Shown one piece after another: positions 1-12,339 of a DNA stretch of 64,000 bases. A program made the translations under genes and the position numbers. The stretch covers positions 1 through 64,000 of the forward strand of contig CAZBGS010000007.1 in assembly GCA_964491785.1 (NCBI GenBank), read 5' to 3'. The stretch is from RZZS01 sp964491785 (GTDB taxonomy: Bacteria > Pseudomonadota > Alphaproteobacteria > Micavibrionales > Micavibrionaceae). Numbering within the stretch: the first letter of the stretch is position 1; each line of letters starts with the position of its first letter. A model generated the notes under the pieces. That model was not told the origin of the DNA. It did not search any database and saw only the letters and a list, made by a program, of their open reading frames with translations.

Positions 1-3000
1 TTGCCGCCGAACAGGCCCATGGTGTTGGAGGCGGACATGTTGAGGAAGTTTCCGTCATTGCCGCCGGGATTCTGGTCGCCCATGAAGATGCCGAGAGACT
101 GGATGCCGCTCACCCTTGGACGGTCGGCGGTATTAATGGTTATGACATCGTCAATAAGACCGATCGCCATCGAACCATCGCCGAAGCCGCTGGTGGCCGT
201 GCCGTCGCCAGCGACGACGTGTCTGCCCATGGCGGTGCTGTGAATACCGCTGGCGGTGGTGTATCTGCCTGTGGCGAAGCTGCCGGAGCCGCTGGCTGTG
301 GTGTTAACACCCATTGCGATGCTGGCGTAACCGCTGGAGGTTACGTTCGCTCCCAGCGCACTGCTGTATTCGCCGACCAGAGAGTTGTCCCAGTGGGTAC
401 CCGCGACTCCGCCAACCCGGAAAGCCGACATCTGCGGATCGAAGAACATCCTTGTGCCCGCGCCGGATGCCGGGACGGAGGCGACGCCGGTATGAGTGCC
501 GTAGACAAGCAGATCGCCGTCGGGGGTAAGTTTCATGCGCTCGGTTTCAGTGCCTCCAAGTGAGGTCTGGAAAGTCAGGCCGGTATTGCCGGTATCTCCG
601 TGCCCGGCGCGCAGAATTGCGTTTCCGCCGTTGATACCGACAGAGAAGTATTCGGTTGTAGAATCAGCGCCATCAACCCGGAAAATCATATCGGCATCGG
701 CATTATTCATCACGTGCAGCTTGTAGCTGGGGTTGTTTATCCCTATGCCGACCCTGCCGCTGGAGGAAATCCTCATATGCTCGGTTTGCGTGCCATTGTC
801 GCTGGTAACGAATGTCAATGCGCCCGGTATGTCGTTTGCGCCGGGGGCTCCGTCTATTATTGCGGAAATCCTTGGGCCGTATCTGAACTGGGTGCCGTCA
901 TAAGCATTGAAGCGCAATGCTCCTATACCATCGCCGTTGAGAACCGCCTGCGGAGAGGCTTCCGTTCCGCGCGCCCTGAAGATATCCAGATCCGCCTTGA
1001 AAGCCGCATCGACCGAATTATAGGAGTAAAGTTTGATATCTTTATTCGATCCGACAACTTTGAGCGCCGTCATATCATCGCCCTCGGGTGTCGTAGTGCC
1101 GATCAGCACCTCGCCATTGGGGGCGATTTGCATGCGCTCGGTATTGACAGTAGCGAAGCGGATGGTGTCATCGTCGCCGGTGTCGACGTCGACGTAAGTG
1201 TCGTTGTCCACGTCCTGAATGCGGTCAGGGTTCATGCCCGAGGCGGCGGAGATAGTATCCCATACCGTGCCGTTGAAGAATTCCAGCATGTTGGAGGCGC
1301 TGTTGTAGCGCAGCATACCGGCAGCGGGGGAGCCAGGCCTTGCGGCAGCGTCACCGACCGGGAGAAGAACCGCGGCGGTGCCCGCGAATTCGAGCCCGTC
1401 ACCAGCGGCGTTGACTTTTACGACCTTGTGAGCGTCACCCGCACCGTAGGAATTCGGCGTGTCGGTCAAATCGATGAAAGCGTCCGCGCTGCCCGAACCG
1501 CTGGCAAGACTTTCCCATGCGGGAGTGCCATCATTGTGGCAATATTCCCAACTACCCGCATTATAACGCAAGGTACCGTCATTTTCGGCCGCACATGTTA
1601 CCGTCGTGCCTACTTTAACACCGCCGTTGACGTCCAGCCTTGCCTTGGGATCGGTGACACCGATACCGACATTGCCATTGTAATCAATACTCAGAGCAGT
1701 ATTAGTGACGCCAGTCGCATAATTATTACTTGTGCCGAAATGGATATAGGAACCCAGCAACGTATTCTGAGCCCAGATACCTGCTTCAGGTATTGAGGTT
1801 GAGGCGGTTCCTGTCTTCCAGACGATACCCGGAACATAGCCATTGCCCCCGACCATGGTGCCGATATTAATAGCGCTGTTAACAATGCTGGTTTTTATAC
1901 CGTTATCATTGGCCTGAAGTGCGCTGTTTATGTAGAGGCGTCCGGAATCTACTGCTCCCGGAACACCTACTTCCGCTATGCCTTGCGTGCCTGAATAACC
2001 GAGGGCGAATACATCGTGGCTAAATGCCTGGAAATTAAGATAGTTTGTAGAACTAATATAAGCATTTGTATTAGTCCCATTCCAGCCAAGTCCTACATAA
2101 CTGTTTTCATCAGGTGAAAGCACGGCGATTGAAGGCTGGTGGGCTACCGTCCTGGCGTCGAGGATCATTATCCCGCGCGCCGAGGCGGGCGCGGTAACGG
2201 GAAGACCAAGAGCCAGTACCTGGCCGAATGCGCCGGGATCGTAAAGGGGTACGTTGATTTTTGTCGGAACGCTTGCTCCTTGCGGCGTCTGGAACATATC
2301 GACAGTGCTTCCCGATAATCTCAGGGCGCCATTGATATTGGCCCCGGTAGCATTGATGGTCATGCGTTCGACACTTAACGTACCCATGCGAATTGTATCG
2401 TCGTCGGCGGTGTCGACGTCGACATAGGTATCGTTGTCGACGTCCTGAATACGGTCGCTGGCAGCGCCCCCGCCAGTCATAACCAGTTTGCGCCAGGCGG
2501 CGTTGGCGAAGACCTCGAAGCTGGAATCGGATGTGTTGAAGCGGATCATGCCTTCGATTTCACTTCCTGCGCCGGGCCGCTCTCCAGTCGTGCCAGAGGC
2601 GATCAGCAGGGCATCAGTACCAGCGAAGATCAGACCGTCGCCTGCGGTATTTACCCTTACCGCCTTGTAGGCATCGCCTGCTGCAACGGCGTAGGAATTC
2701 GGCGTGTCGGTAAGGCTTGTGAAAGCGCCCATCGAGCCGACGACCATGTCGACCCAGTTGGCGCCATCAGCGCAGACCTGAAACTTGGTATCGGCGGAAA
2801 CGTATTTAATAGCGCCTACGCGGTTTGCATCGCATGCCTCTCCGCCATCGGCAAGGCGTATTGTTCCGGCAACGTCGAGAGCGGTATTTGCGGAAAGCTG
2901 CGTCGCAGGCACCTCAGGGTCAATCACCATCTTGCCTCCGAACAGGCCCATGGTGTTGGAAGCGGTCATATCGAGGAAAACTCCGTCATTGCCGCCGGGA

Positions 3001-6000
3001 TTCTGGTCACCCATGAAGATGCCGAGAGACTGAATGCCGGTGACACGGGGGCGGTCGGCTGTATCAAACCATATAGCATTGTCGATCAGGCCGATCGCCA
3101 TCGATCCGTCGCCAAAATCCGAGTATGGTACATCGTTGCCAGCGACAACATCCCTGCCCATTGCGATGCTGTATCTGCCACTGGCGGTTGTGGCAGATCC
3201 TATTGCGGTGCTGGAATACCCGCTGGCGTCTGTTGATTGTCCCATAGCCGTGCTGTAGTTGCCAGCGTTTGTATTATATCCTAATGCGACACTGGATACT
3301 CCGCTAGCGACCACATCAGTACCAATAGCAATGCTTTGAGTTTGGCTGGCGGTTGCGTTGTATCCCATCGCGATGCTATTAAAACCACTAGCGGTTGCGT
3401 TGTATCCCATCGCGATGCTATTAAAACCACTAGCGGTTGCGTTGTNNNNNNNNNNNNNNNNNNNNNNNNNNNNNNNNNNNNNNNNNNNNNNNNNNNNNNN
3501 NNNNNNNNNNNNNNNNNNNNNNNNNNNNNNNNNNNNNNNNNNNNNGCGGTTGCGTTGTATCCCATCGCGATGCTATTAAAACCACTAGCGGTTGCGTTGT
3601 ATCCCATCGCGATGCTGTAGTTGCCGATATTGGCGTTGTCCCACTGGGTGCCGTTTACGCTGCCGACGCGAAAAGCTGCTTTTCGGGGGTACCACAGCAG
3701 GCGAGCGCCTGCGCCGAGGTTCGGTTCCGTCCAGCCAGCCCCGGCTGTTCCTTGTGCCAGTATCGCGCCGTCGTTAGACAGGTGCAGTCGGGTAAGGGGT
3801 GCGGCTATACCGATGCCAGCCCTGCCTGAAGGATCGATGACCATTTTCTGCGTCCCGGCAGTGCCAAAGCGAATATAGTCATCATCGGCGGTATCGACAT
3901 CGACATAGGTATCGTTGTCGCCATCCTGAATGCGATCAGGTGCGGCTACGCCTGATCCTGCCAGAGAGGTCCAGGTTCCGGCTGCGCCGTCGCAGATCAG
4001 CAGGGTGTCGCCACCGGCGTTGAGGGCCAGCGTGCCCTTGGTGGTGGCGTCGCAGGTTTCGCTGGCGTTACCGGCGAGAAGGATGCCGCCGTCCGTATGA
4101 ATACTCACCAGCGGATCGATGCCGCCGATGCCAAGGCCTTTAGCGTTGATGCGCAACTGCTCAGCGCCGCCGACGGCAACGCCTATGACATTCGCGCCAA
4201 TGCTGTAGAGGCCGGTGTCGATGTCGCCCGTAAAGGTATATGAAGGCGCGGTCGCAAGACCGGCGGAGGCGTAGAACTCGCCGCTCGCGGTGATATCGAC
4301 ACCAGAAATGCTGCCCAGAGCCGCCATGTTGCCAGCTTCGTCGACATTGACGAGAAGGGTTCCGGCGCCGTCGACATTGGTGTCGCGCATGATCCTGAAC
4401 TGGTGGCCCGCGCCGTTGTTGTCGGAGTCGATCGAGAACACGAGGTCGCCCTGCGCGGTCAGCATACCGGTTCCGGCAAAGGCGATGTCGGGGGCAAGCG
4501 TAGCGTTGTTGGCACCGCTCAGCACAATCGCCGGTGCCGCGCCGATATTGAGGTTGCCGCTCGCGTCAACGGTCATGCGCTCGGTTCCGTCGGTGGCAAA
4601 GCGGATGACGTTGTCGTCAAAACCGTTGTCGGTGTCGACGTAAGTGTTACCGTCGCCCTGATCCTGTATCCGGTCGCCCGCTGCGCCGCCGCCGGTCATG
4701 ACCAGCTTGCGCCACGCGCCGTTCGCGTAGACCTCGAAATGCGTGTCGGTGGTGTTGTAGCGGATCATGCCTTCGATCTCACTGCCCGCGCCCGGACGCT
4801 GCGCGGTAGTCCCCGAAGCTATCAGCAGGGCGTCGGTTCCGGCGAAGATCAGGCCGTTGCCTGCAGTGTTGACCCTGACCGCCTTATAGGCGTCGCCCGC
4901 CGCAACGGCATAGGAATTCGGGGTGTCGGTCAGGCTTGTAAATGCGCCCATAGAACCGACGACCATGTCGACCCAATTAGCGCCGTCAGCGCAGACCTGG
5001 AATTTGGTATCGGCGGCAACATATTTGATCGCGCCTACGCGGTTGGCATCGCAATCTTCGCCGCCATCGGCAAGGCGAAGGGTTCCGGATATGTCTAGCA
5101 AGGTTTTAGGGGCGGCGGTACCAATACCTACGCTTCCGGCGAAATAGCCTATATAACCAAATGCCGCTTCTTCACTGGCCAATCTAATCGCAAGAGTGCC
5201 AGACCCATCATGCATTGAGATATAATGTCCCCACCCGGTCTCTATTAATCCGGTACGCGCCTTTAAAAATAATGTACCTAATGAATCGCCAATTTCTGTT
5301 CCTGCAACATCGCCAAAATGAATTGAGTTTGTCCCCCGGAGACGCACATCTCCATCTATGTCAACCGCATATTCCGGTGAATTTGTTCCGATACCGATAT
5401 TGCCTACCGGAGTAATGACCATACGATCAGCGCTCGCCACCCCGTCAAAGGTGCCGAAACGGATGGTGTCGTCATTGCCGGTGTCAACATCTACATAAGT
5501 GTTGTTGTCTGAGTCCTGGATACGGTCGAGGGCGGCTACGCCAGCTCCGGCCAGTGAAGTCCAGGTTCCGGCGGCGCCGTCGCAGATCAGCAGGGTGTCG
5601 CCACCGGCGTTGAGGGCCAGCGTGCCCTTGGTGGTGGCGTCGCAGGTTTCGCTGGCGTTACCGGCGAGAAGGATGCCGCCGTCCGTATGAATACTCACCA
5701 GCGGATCGATGCCGCCGATGCCAAGGCCTTTAGCGTTGATGCGCAACTGCTCAGCGCCGCCGACGGCAACGCCTATGACATTCGCGCCAATGCTGTAGAG
5801 GCCGGTGTCGATGTCGCCCGTAAAGGTATATGAAGGCGCGGTCGCAAGACCGGCGGAGGCGTAGAACTCGCCGCTCGCGGTGATATCGACACCAGAAATG
5901 CTGCCCAGAGCCGCCATGTTGCCAGCTTCGTCGACATTGACGAGAAGGGTTCCGGCGCCGTCGACATTGGTGTCGCGCATGATCCTGAACTGGTGGCCCG

Positions 6001-9000
6001 CGCCGTTGTTGTCGGAGTCGATCGAGAACACGAGGTCGCCCTGCGCGGTCAGCATACCGGTTCCGGCAAAGGCGATGTCGGGGGCAAGCGTAGCGTTGTT
6101 GGCACCGCTCAGCACAATCGCCGGTGCCGCGCCGATATTGAGGTTGCCGCTCGCGTCAACGGTCATGCGCTCGGTTCCGTCGGTGGCAAAGCGGATGACG
6201 TTGTCGTCAAAACCGTTGTCGGTGTCGACGTAAGTGTTACCGTCGCCCTGATCCTGTATCCGGTCGCCCGCTGCGCCGCCGCCGGTCATGACCAGCTTGC
6301 GCCACGCGCCGTTCGCGTAGACCTCGAAATGCGTGTCGGTGGTGTTGTAGCGGATCATGCCTTCGATCTCACTGCCCGCGCCCGGACGCTGCGCGGTAGT
6401 CCCCGAAGCTATCAGCAGGGCGTCGGTTCCGGCGAAGATCAGGCCGTTGCCTGCAGTGTTGACCCTGACCGCCTTATAGGCGTCGCCCGCCGCAACGGCA
6501 TAGGAATTCGGGGTGTCGGTCAGGCTTGTAAACGCGCCCATAGAACCGACCACCATGTCGACCCAGTTAGCGCCATCGGCGCAGACCTGGAATTTGGTAT
6601 CGCCAGCCATATATTTTATCGCTCCGACCCGGTCGGCATCGCAATCTTCGCCGCCATCGGCAAGACGCAGGGTTCCGGCAACGTCGAGAGCGGTATTGGG
6701 GGTAAGCAGCGTTGCCGGAGCGGCGGGATCGATTACCAGCTTTCCGCCGTAGATACCGACTGTTCGCGCCGTGGCAAGATCGATCGAGTCCTGATCGCCA
6801 AGGAAGATCCCCAGCGAATTCGCAGCAGAGACTTGCGGCGAATCGCCCGCCGTGGAGCCAAGCCCTATGGCCATGGAATTCGTGCCTGTAGCGGTTACTA
6901 CTGCCTGGTTTCCGAGCGCGATAGAGCCTGCCGCTGCGGCACCGCTGTCAGTACCGAGTACGATACTGCCTGTCCCTCGTGTATCCCACAGCGTGCTGGA
7001 ATCGGAACCGGCGTAGAATGCGGCAAGATCCTTGTCGAAGAAGAATCTCGCGGCCTCGCCGCCGGTACTGTCAAGAGTCGATGAACCGAACACGAAATCG
7101 TCGGTCGCGTAGACTGCCGGGGTTCTGGCTCTTACTACTGTGCCGCTGCGCTCGAAAAGGCCGGTGTTGCCGCCTGCGACATCGGAGGCGGTGAAGCAGT
7201 TCAGGCCATCGGAGTCGCAGTAGGTGGTCGCGCCTATATCACCGGTGATATCAACTTCAAGAAGCCGACCGCCACCGCCGGTGCCATCGCTCAGAGTTGT
7301 AGAGCCGATCGCGAGGCCTGCGGCGAAGTGGCCGGCATGAGCCGATATCCCAGCCGTGGGTGAATTCCAGGCAGCTCCTCTGGCCTCGTCGCTGTGCAGA
7401 TGCCACATGCCGGTCAAACCGCCCGGGATTCCGGTAAGGGCAGCGGCATCGTTAAAGCTGAGATAGTCGTTGCTGGCGTCAGCGGCACCGTCATGAGTTA
7501 TGAAGATATTGCCGCCGCCCAGGAGCATGTCGCCGGTAATATAGGCGGATTTCGCCGAAATGCCGGCGGTCGGCAGGTTCCATGCGGCTCCTCTGGGCTC
7601 GTCGGCGTGCAGGTGCCATATCCCGGCAGCGCCTCCGAAGGTGTCGTCGGCATCGTTAAAGCTCATATAGTCGTTGACGGCGTTGGCGAGGCCGTCATGA
7701 GAAGTGTAGAGATTGCCGCCCTGAAAAATAATGTCTCCCGCCGCATGGACGCTTGCCAGCGGACTGGCTATTCCTAATCCGAGCCGGTTTGTGGTTCTGT
7801 CATAGACGAACTCGCCGGTATCAACTCCCAGAGCGCCAACAGTACCGGGAAGAGCGCCGCCTATGTTTATTATAATATCCTTGTCGTTACCGGGGGCGGG
7901 AGCCGCGCCGGTGGCAACGCTGGCGGCGTCGAAGCAGTTGAAGCCCTCATCGTCGCAATATCTGGTCGCGCCTATCGAACCATCGACATCGAGATAGAGC
8001 TGGTATGATCCGAGGTTGGGGGTGGTGTCGTTGATTCCGATCCAGCCTTCGCTGGTTATGGTAGTGGTGACGCTGGAACCGACGAATTGCGCCAGACCGG
8101 AAGCCGGGCCGTTGCCTCCGACCTTCAGTGTGTCGGTCTGGGTGTCGCCCTGGACTTCGAGTTCGAGACCGAACGAAGCCGCGTCGCCGCCGCCAACATT
8201 CAGGGTGCCTATCAGGCCGTCGCCTTCGACTTCAAGTTCCAGTCCCGCCGCCGCCGGGCCGCTCGTGCCCACGTGAAGCGTAGCGATATCGTAGATGCTT
8301 TTGCCGCCGCCGCTTTCGCCTTGCGTCAGGACTTCTTCGAGGGTCTGATCGTCGGTGTTGACGTCTCCGGGGTTGGTTTCAGAAGGACAGTCCCAGGAAT
8401 TTCCCGTCCAATGAAGCACCTCGCCAGGGTCGCAAACTTCGGGCAAGTTAAAATTCTTGCCGCCGAGAATAAAGTTATTGTTTGCAACAATTACCTGACT
8501 GGAGAATGTGGCATTGCCGGAAAAATTGGCGGTACTGGAAAAGCTCGCAGCTCCGGGGAAGGTCAGCGCTTTGGTGACAAGATCTCCAATAATTGCATTG
8601 CCGATGTTAAGATAGTCGTCAGTACCGGCGTCCGGAACATCAACGACGGATGGGGCGCCATCGGTTTCGTCGACGCCAATCAGAATGTTCCGGCTTCCGG
8701 TCGCCAGCGTCGGGCCGACACCCTGACCCAGCAAGATGTTATCCTCTCCGGTGGTCAACCCTGCGCCAGCTCCTGTGCCGATTATGGTATTGTCCGCTCC
8801 GGTGGCGGCGATTATTTCTGGCACGTCATAGCCCAGATATATCGTGCCAGCGCCGCTGGTTCCGTCTACCGCCAGAACTCTTTTGTTATCAACCTTCAGA
8901 TAGCCGGTGAGATCAACATCGCCTTTGACGTCCAGAGCATCGTCGGGTGAGGATTCGTTGATTCCGACCTTGCCATCATTTTGCACATAAAGACGCGAAA

Positions 9001-10450
9001 CACCGCTGCTGTCGGTTACATTCAGGCCTGCTTCTGAGGAATCGCTCGTCTGCGCCTTTACTGTCAGACGTACCGCTCCGTCAGGGCTTACGCCGATACC
9101 GACATCTCCGGTCGCCGACATTTCGATCAGGCCGCTGTTGCCGCCTCCGTCGCTGGTGGACAGGGTGAGAGCGCCGCCGCCTGTGCCAGTGATGCGGGTA
9201 TTGGTGTTACCCCAGCCGATATAGGAGGCATCGGCGATAAGCATGTTGCGGGCAAGCATGAAGATTCCCGACAGATACAGGTCGGTAGTTCCGTTATCTT
9301 CCAGGATGGCAGGCGTCGTTGTTGCGCCGATTAGTACGTCGCCGTCAGCAAAAGAATTGTAAAAAATATCCTTAAAGTAAGGATCAGCAGGGCCCGCCAT
9401 TACGTCAACGTCCTGCCATTTGCCTCCTGCACCGCCGATACCGCCGATTGCCGTCCATTTTGCGTCAAGACACATCAAGAGCATTGTCGGCGCGCCATCG
9501 CTATCGACCGCCAGCTGGCCGGCAATCGGGCAGGCGGCGTTTTCGACGCCTTCATGAGAAATATTAAAACCGCTAATAAAATTCGGAATGGCTCCGGCAG
9601 TGACCGCGGCAATATAATCAGCCTTCAGATACGGGAATTCGTTGTAATCGGTTACGCCGGGATTAACAGCAATGGCTCCTCCGAAGGTGCTAGTGCCTGT
9701 TCCCTGCACCTCGATGTTTTTGTCGATTGTCGCCGTTGCCGGATCGGTAGTGCTCAACGACCACAGGCCGCCGTATGTCGCCGAGGCGTCCGCATAGGTA
9801 TATTCAAGCACGATATCATCGCCGCTTCTGACAACCAGTTTCTCGTTTGGCGAGTCGTATGTGCCGTTGCTGTTGACATCGGCGGTAGAAAAATCAAGAC
9901 ATTTTGTTTCGAAAACACGGTTGGGGCCGGCGGAAATAATTGCAATCACCGGATAATTTCTGTGTTTTTCCGGATCATTGGGAGGAATAGCGCCTTTACC
10001 GGCAAGGCGCTTTTGGGAAGCCCCTCCGCAATTGGCATCATTAACCATCGTGCCGGCATCCCAGACACAATACCCGTATCTACTGCCCCAGGGGTCGTTC
10101 TGACTGGCGCCGATCGAGTTGGGAAGCCAGCCGCCGCCATCGGATCCGGCAACCGCTCCGGGGCCCACAGCACTTCCTGGGTCGTCCCATTCTATCGGTT
10201 CAACAAAGCCGTCTCCAGGGCCTCCACCGCTTGCCTCGCAGTCTCCGTTATAGTCGTCCATGGTTGCAGTCAGAAGCGCGAGCTTGGAAGCGATCTGCAT
10301 CTGCGTATCCGCCATGGTGCGACGATTGACTTCGACCATTGTCGACATAGGGCCCCGCATCATACTTACGGTGACAGCCCCCAGTACGCCAACTACGGCT
10401 ACCGCGCCGAACAGCGTGAAGAAAATATTCCCTCGTTCTTTTAACCTCAT
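1..10450 (-). CDS. Giant repetitive head-repeat surface protein, partial (C-terminus outside window)
   Basis: The gene starts at ATG 10450 and runs to the left edge. The scaffold gap at 3446-3545 shifts the apparent frame by one; below it the correct frame (codon high ends such as 3443) stays open to position 1. The N-terminus has a short basic stretch (KERG) followed by one hydrophobic segment at about residues 8-30, which resembles a prepilin-like or type II membrane anchor rather than a cleaved signal peptide. The rest is beta-type repeats: YadA-like head repeats (SIAMGYNATASG), at least six DRIQD...TYVD units, and at least three larger modules ending in a (V/M)GxxGGK(L/M)VIDP-like segment. 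These repeat types occur in trimeric adhesins and phage tail fibres. I infer a cell-surface fibre or adhesin. No anchor or S74 chaperone domain is visible because the C-terminus is missing. It is transcribed away from the pilus cluster. Confidence 0.8.
3349..3617. repeat. Tandem array of identical 42-bp repeats (14-residue head repeat) spanning the gap
   Basis: Units at 3349-3390, 3391-3432, a 13-nt partial unit 3433-3445, then the gap, a full unit 3546-3587 and a diverging unit from 3588. All full units are identical, and each encodes one 14-residue YadA-like head repeat of the giant protein. Flanking repeats are diverged. The assembly evidently broke because the array is perfect. Confidence 0.9.
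3446..3545. other. Assembly gap of 100 N, length not real
   Basis: One hundred N bases lie inside the 42-bp repeat array. The repeat phase on the two sides requires a true missing length of 29 + 42k nt. The reading frame independently requires a length that leaves remainder 2 on division by 3, and 29 + 42k satisfies this. The 100-N figure is therefore a placeholder and the apparent frameshift is an artefact. Confidence 0.93.
3984..4942. repeat. 959-bp direct repeat, copy 1
   Basis: This stretch is repeated at 5574-6532 with no difference that I can see by eye; the first mismatches are at 3983/5573 and 4943/6533. It encodes the block running from the GMIRYNTTD and DRIQDQGDGNTYVD segments through the GTLALNAGGDTLLICDG segment of the giant protein. 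The spacing between copies is 1590 bp, a multiple of three, so recombination would keep the frame. Confidence 0.9.
5574..6532. repeat. 959-bp direct repeat, copy 2
   Basis: Second copy of the 3984-4942 segment. A more diverged relative of part of the same module lies at about 2460-2930, so the gene grew by repeated module duplication. The near-perfect pair is the most recent event, or is kept uniform by gene conversion. Confidence 0.9.
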
Positions 10451-10791
10451 GGCGTTAAAGCCCCCAAGCTCGGATCTTTCTTTCTATTTGGTTCGCCTCC
10501 GGAGACAGGCGGTTGTAAAAAGTATTCGTTTCAAAATCAGTTACCGGGTGGAAAAACTGCGGGAAACAGACGCAGGAGGCGCTTGCACAGGCAGTGCAGG
10601 CGTAGTGGAAAGTAGCTGGACGATTGTTCAGCGAGGTGACGGTCATAGATATCAGGGCCCTTAACCGTGATTCTGCGTTATTTTCCCACATTATAATTAT
10701 TAATTAAAATTGTTTATAAATCCTTAGCATGCGGGGAACGAGGCGTTATGGCAAAGAAATCAATCTTTATGAATAATAGTCTTTTTTATGT
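10451..10791. other. Intergenic region, upstream of the giant gene
   Basis: This 341-bp region holds no convincing gene. It is AT-rich at 10689-10790 and has a TATAAT on the minus strand at 10690-10695, about 240 nt upstream of the giant gene's ATG, but no recognisable -35 element. Both flanking genes are on the minus strand, so it is also the 3' flank of the kinase gene. I see no clear hairpin terminator. Confidence 0.4.
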
Positions 10792-12165
10792 TTAATCCGG
10801 AAGAGGTACGCCGAATTGATCCAGAACCTCGGCCTGACGTACACGCATGGTATCGGCGTCAAAGTTCTCGATAAGCTCGCCAAACAGGCGGTGCCAGTTG
10901 ATTTCAGCCTTTAGATGAATGAAAACAGAGCCGAGGCCAAGAGCAGCCCTGTCCATGAAAACAAACTCTCTGGGAACCGTAACTCCGCCGATTTCCCTTA
11001 GCTTCCGGTGAACCTGTATAGCCGTTTCGCGGCCATATACACCTTTGTTCGCCTCACCTATAAGACGAACTTTATCCTCAAGCAGCGGAGCATAAAGAAA
11101 TCTTGCCCAAATGTTCAGAGTTTCTATCTGCTCGTTGGTAAGGCCTTTAAAACCCCAGGTTTCGTACGCTCTTACAGATAAATCCTTATCATTATTTAAC
11201 AAAGAGTTATATAACCAGATGACGCCTTCCACAAATTCGGCGCGGAACGTACGTACGCATCCGAAATCCAGCAGGTTAATTGAGTCGTCTTTTCTAACGC
11301 TATAGTTGCCGAGATGAGGGTCGCCATGGATAATTCCCGCCTGATAAAATGGCACGTACCATACACGGAACATGTTCATGGCTAGACGATTACGGCGTTC
11401 AGGATGGGCATCCACGAATTTAAGTATCGGTTCTCCGTCCAACCAGGTGGAGGTTAGCAATCTTTTTGTGGATAACTCGTTTATAACCCGCGGAATATGT
11501 ACCTCTGACTCTTTTTCCAGCAGCCCGGCGTAGAGTCTGCAATGCTTCGCCTCGAGACAATAATCAAGCTCCTCGAACAGCCGCGCGGACAGTTCGTCAT
11601 GGATGTATCGGGTATGTATAGCCCTGTCATATTTCTCGAAAACATTAAATACCATCCGCAATTGCCTGAGATCTGCTTCGATAGCCGAGTTCATGTCTGG
11701 GTACTGGAGCTTGCAGGCGAGTCTAATTCCATCCTTTGATTCGGCTTGATGAACCTGCCCAAGGCTGGCAGCGGCGGCGGCATCAAACTGAAAGGATTTA
11801 AATTTACTTTCCCATTCCGGGCCAAGTTCGCTTTTCATGCGGCGGCGTACGAAGGCCCTGCCCATCGGCGGCGCGTTGGCCTGAAGCTGCTGGAAAGCTA
11901 CGGCGTATTCCGGTGGCAAGGCTTCAGGGATTGTAGCCAAAATCTGGCCTATTTTCATCACCGGGCCTTTTAGTCCGGCGAGCGCCTGCATCAATTGAAG
12001 GGCATGCTCTTCTTTATCAATTTTAATGCCAAGAAATTTTTCTCCGGCAAGCCTTGCGGCAAGGCCCGCCACAGTGCCGCTGGTACGGCCATAACGAAGC
12101 ATCCTGCTTGCCAGGGCGCTTTCGTCTTCATTTTTTATTCCCGAAAATTCCTTTTCACCGATCAT
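10792..12165 (-). CDS. ABC1/UbiB (AarF/ADCK) family atypical kinase-like protein
   Basis: This 457-residue protein carries the ABC1-family signatures: KIGQ at 71-74, the Ala-rich loop AAASLGQVH at 131-139 that replaces the usual Gly-rich loop, an ATP lysine in CKLQYP at about 152, HGDPHLGN at 280-287 as catalytic loop, and DFG at 300-302. The family supports ubiquinone synthesis or lipid/isoprenoid homeostasis. UbiB proper usually has C-terminal membrane helices, which I do not see, so this is closer to the soluble ADCK3/4-like branch. It stands alone, divergent from the plus-strand genes to its right. The family call is firm but the substrate is unknown. Confidence 0.85.
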   Translation of the reverse strand: MIGEKEFSGIKNEDESALASRMLRYGRTSGTVAGLAARLAGEKFLGIKIDKEEHALQLMQALAGLKGPVMKIGQILATIPEALPPEYAVAFQQLQANAPPMGRAFVRRRMKSELGPEWESKFKSFQFDAAAAASLGQVHQAESKDGIRLACKLQYPDMNSAIEADLRQLRMVFNVFEKYDRAIHTRYIHDELSARLFEELDYCLEAKHCRLYAGLLEKESEVHIPRVINELSTKRLLTSTWLDGEPILKFVDAHPERRNRLAMNMFRVWYVPFYQAGIIHGDPHLGNYSVRKDDSINLLDFGCVRTFRAEFVEGVIWLYNSLLNNDKDLSVRAYETWGFKGLTNEQIETLNIWARFLYAPLLEDKVRLIGEANKGVYGRETAIQVHRKLREIGGVTVPREFVFMDRAALGLGSVFIHLKAEINWHRLFGELIENFDADTMRVRQAEVLDQFGVPLPD

Positions 12166-12339
12166 GCTAAACGAGCTTGGGCAATAAGTATTAAAAGTCC
12201 AGAGAAAAATGAAAAATCAATAACGCGCATATAAACAACTAGCTTTTTTTGCATTCATTGGACATCGCCCACAAAAATATGCTGAAATAACTTTCAGATA
12301 AGGCAAAATGTACCGGTCAACTTTCCTTGATATAATCTT

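Noticed and set aside
600..1796. Long plus-strand open frame (398 codons)
   Set aside because: It is antisense to the giant repeat gene; the minus-strand reading shows conserved repeat modules, while this one has no recognisable domains.
3349..3617. 42-bp tandem repeats as a CRISPR array
   Set aside because: The units are contiguous without spacers and code for a head repeat in frame.
5993..7084. Plus-strand open frame of 363 codons
   Set aside because: Antisense shadow of the same GC-biased repeats; it is duplicated in part at 4403-5098 only because the DNA is duplicated.
1..10450. Classical trimeric autotransporter
   Set aside because: Head repeats fit, but the N-terminus lacks a normal cleavable signal and the C-terminal anchor is outside the window, so the class cannot be assigned.
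10455..10691. 78-codon minus-strand frame upstream of the giant gene
   Set aside because: No motif or ribosome site; it probably lies in the leader of the giant gene.
12331..12336. TATAAT as promoter of the DotI-like gene
   Set aside because: It lies only three bases from the start codon and has no -35 element at the right distance.
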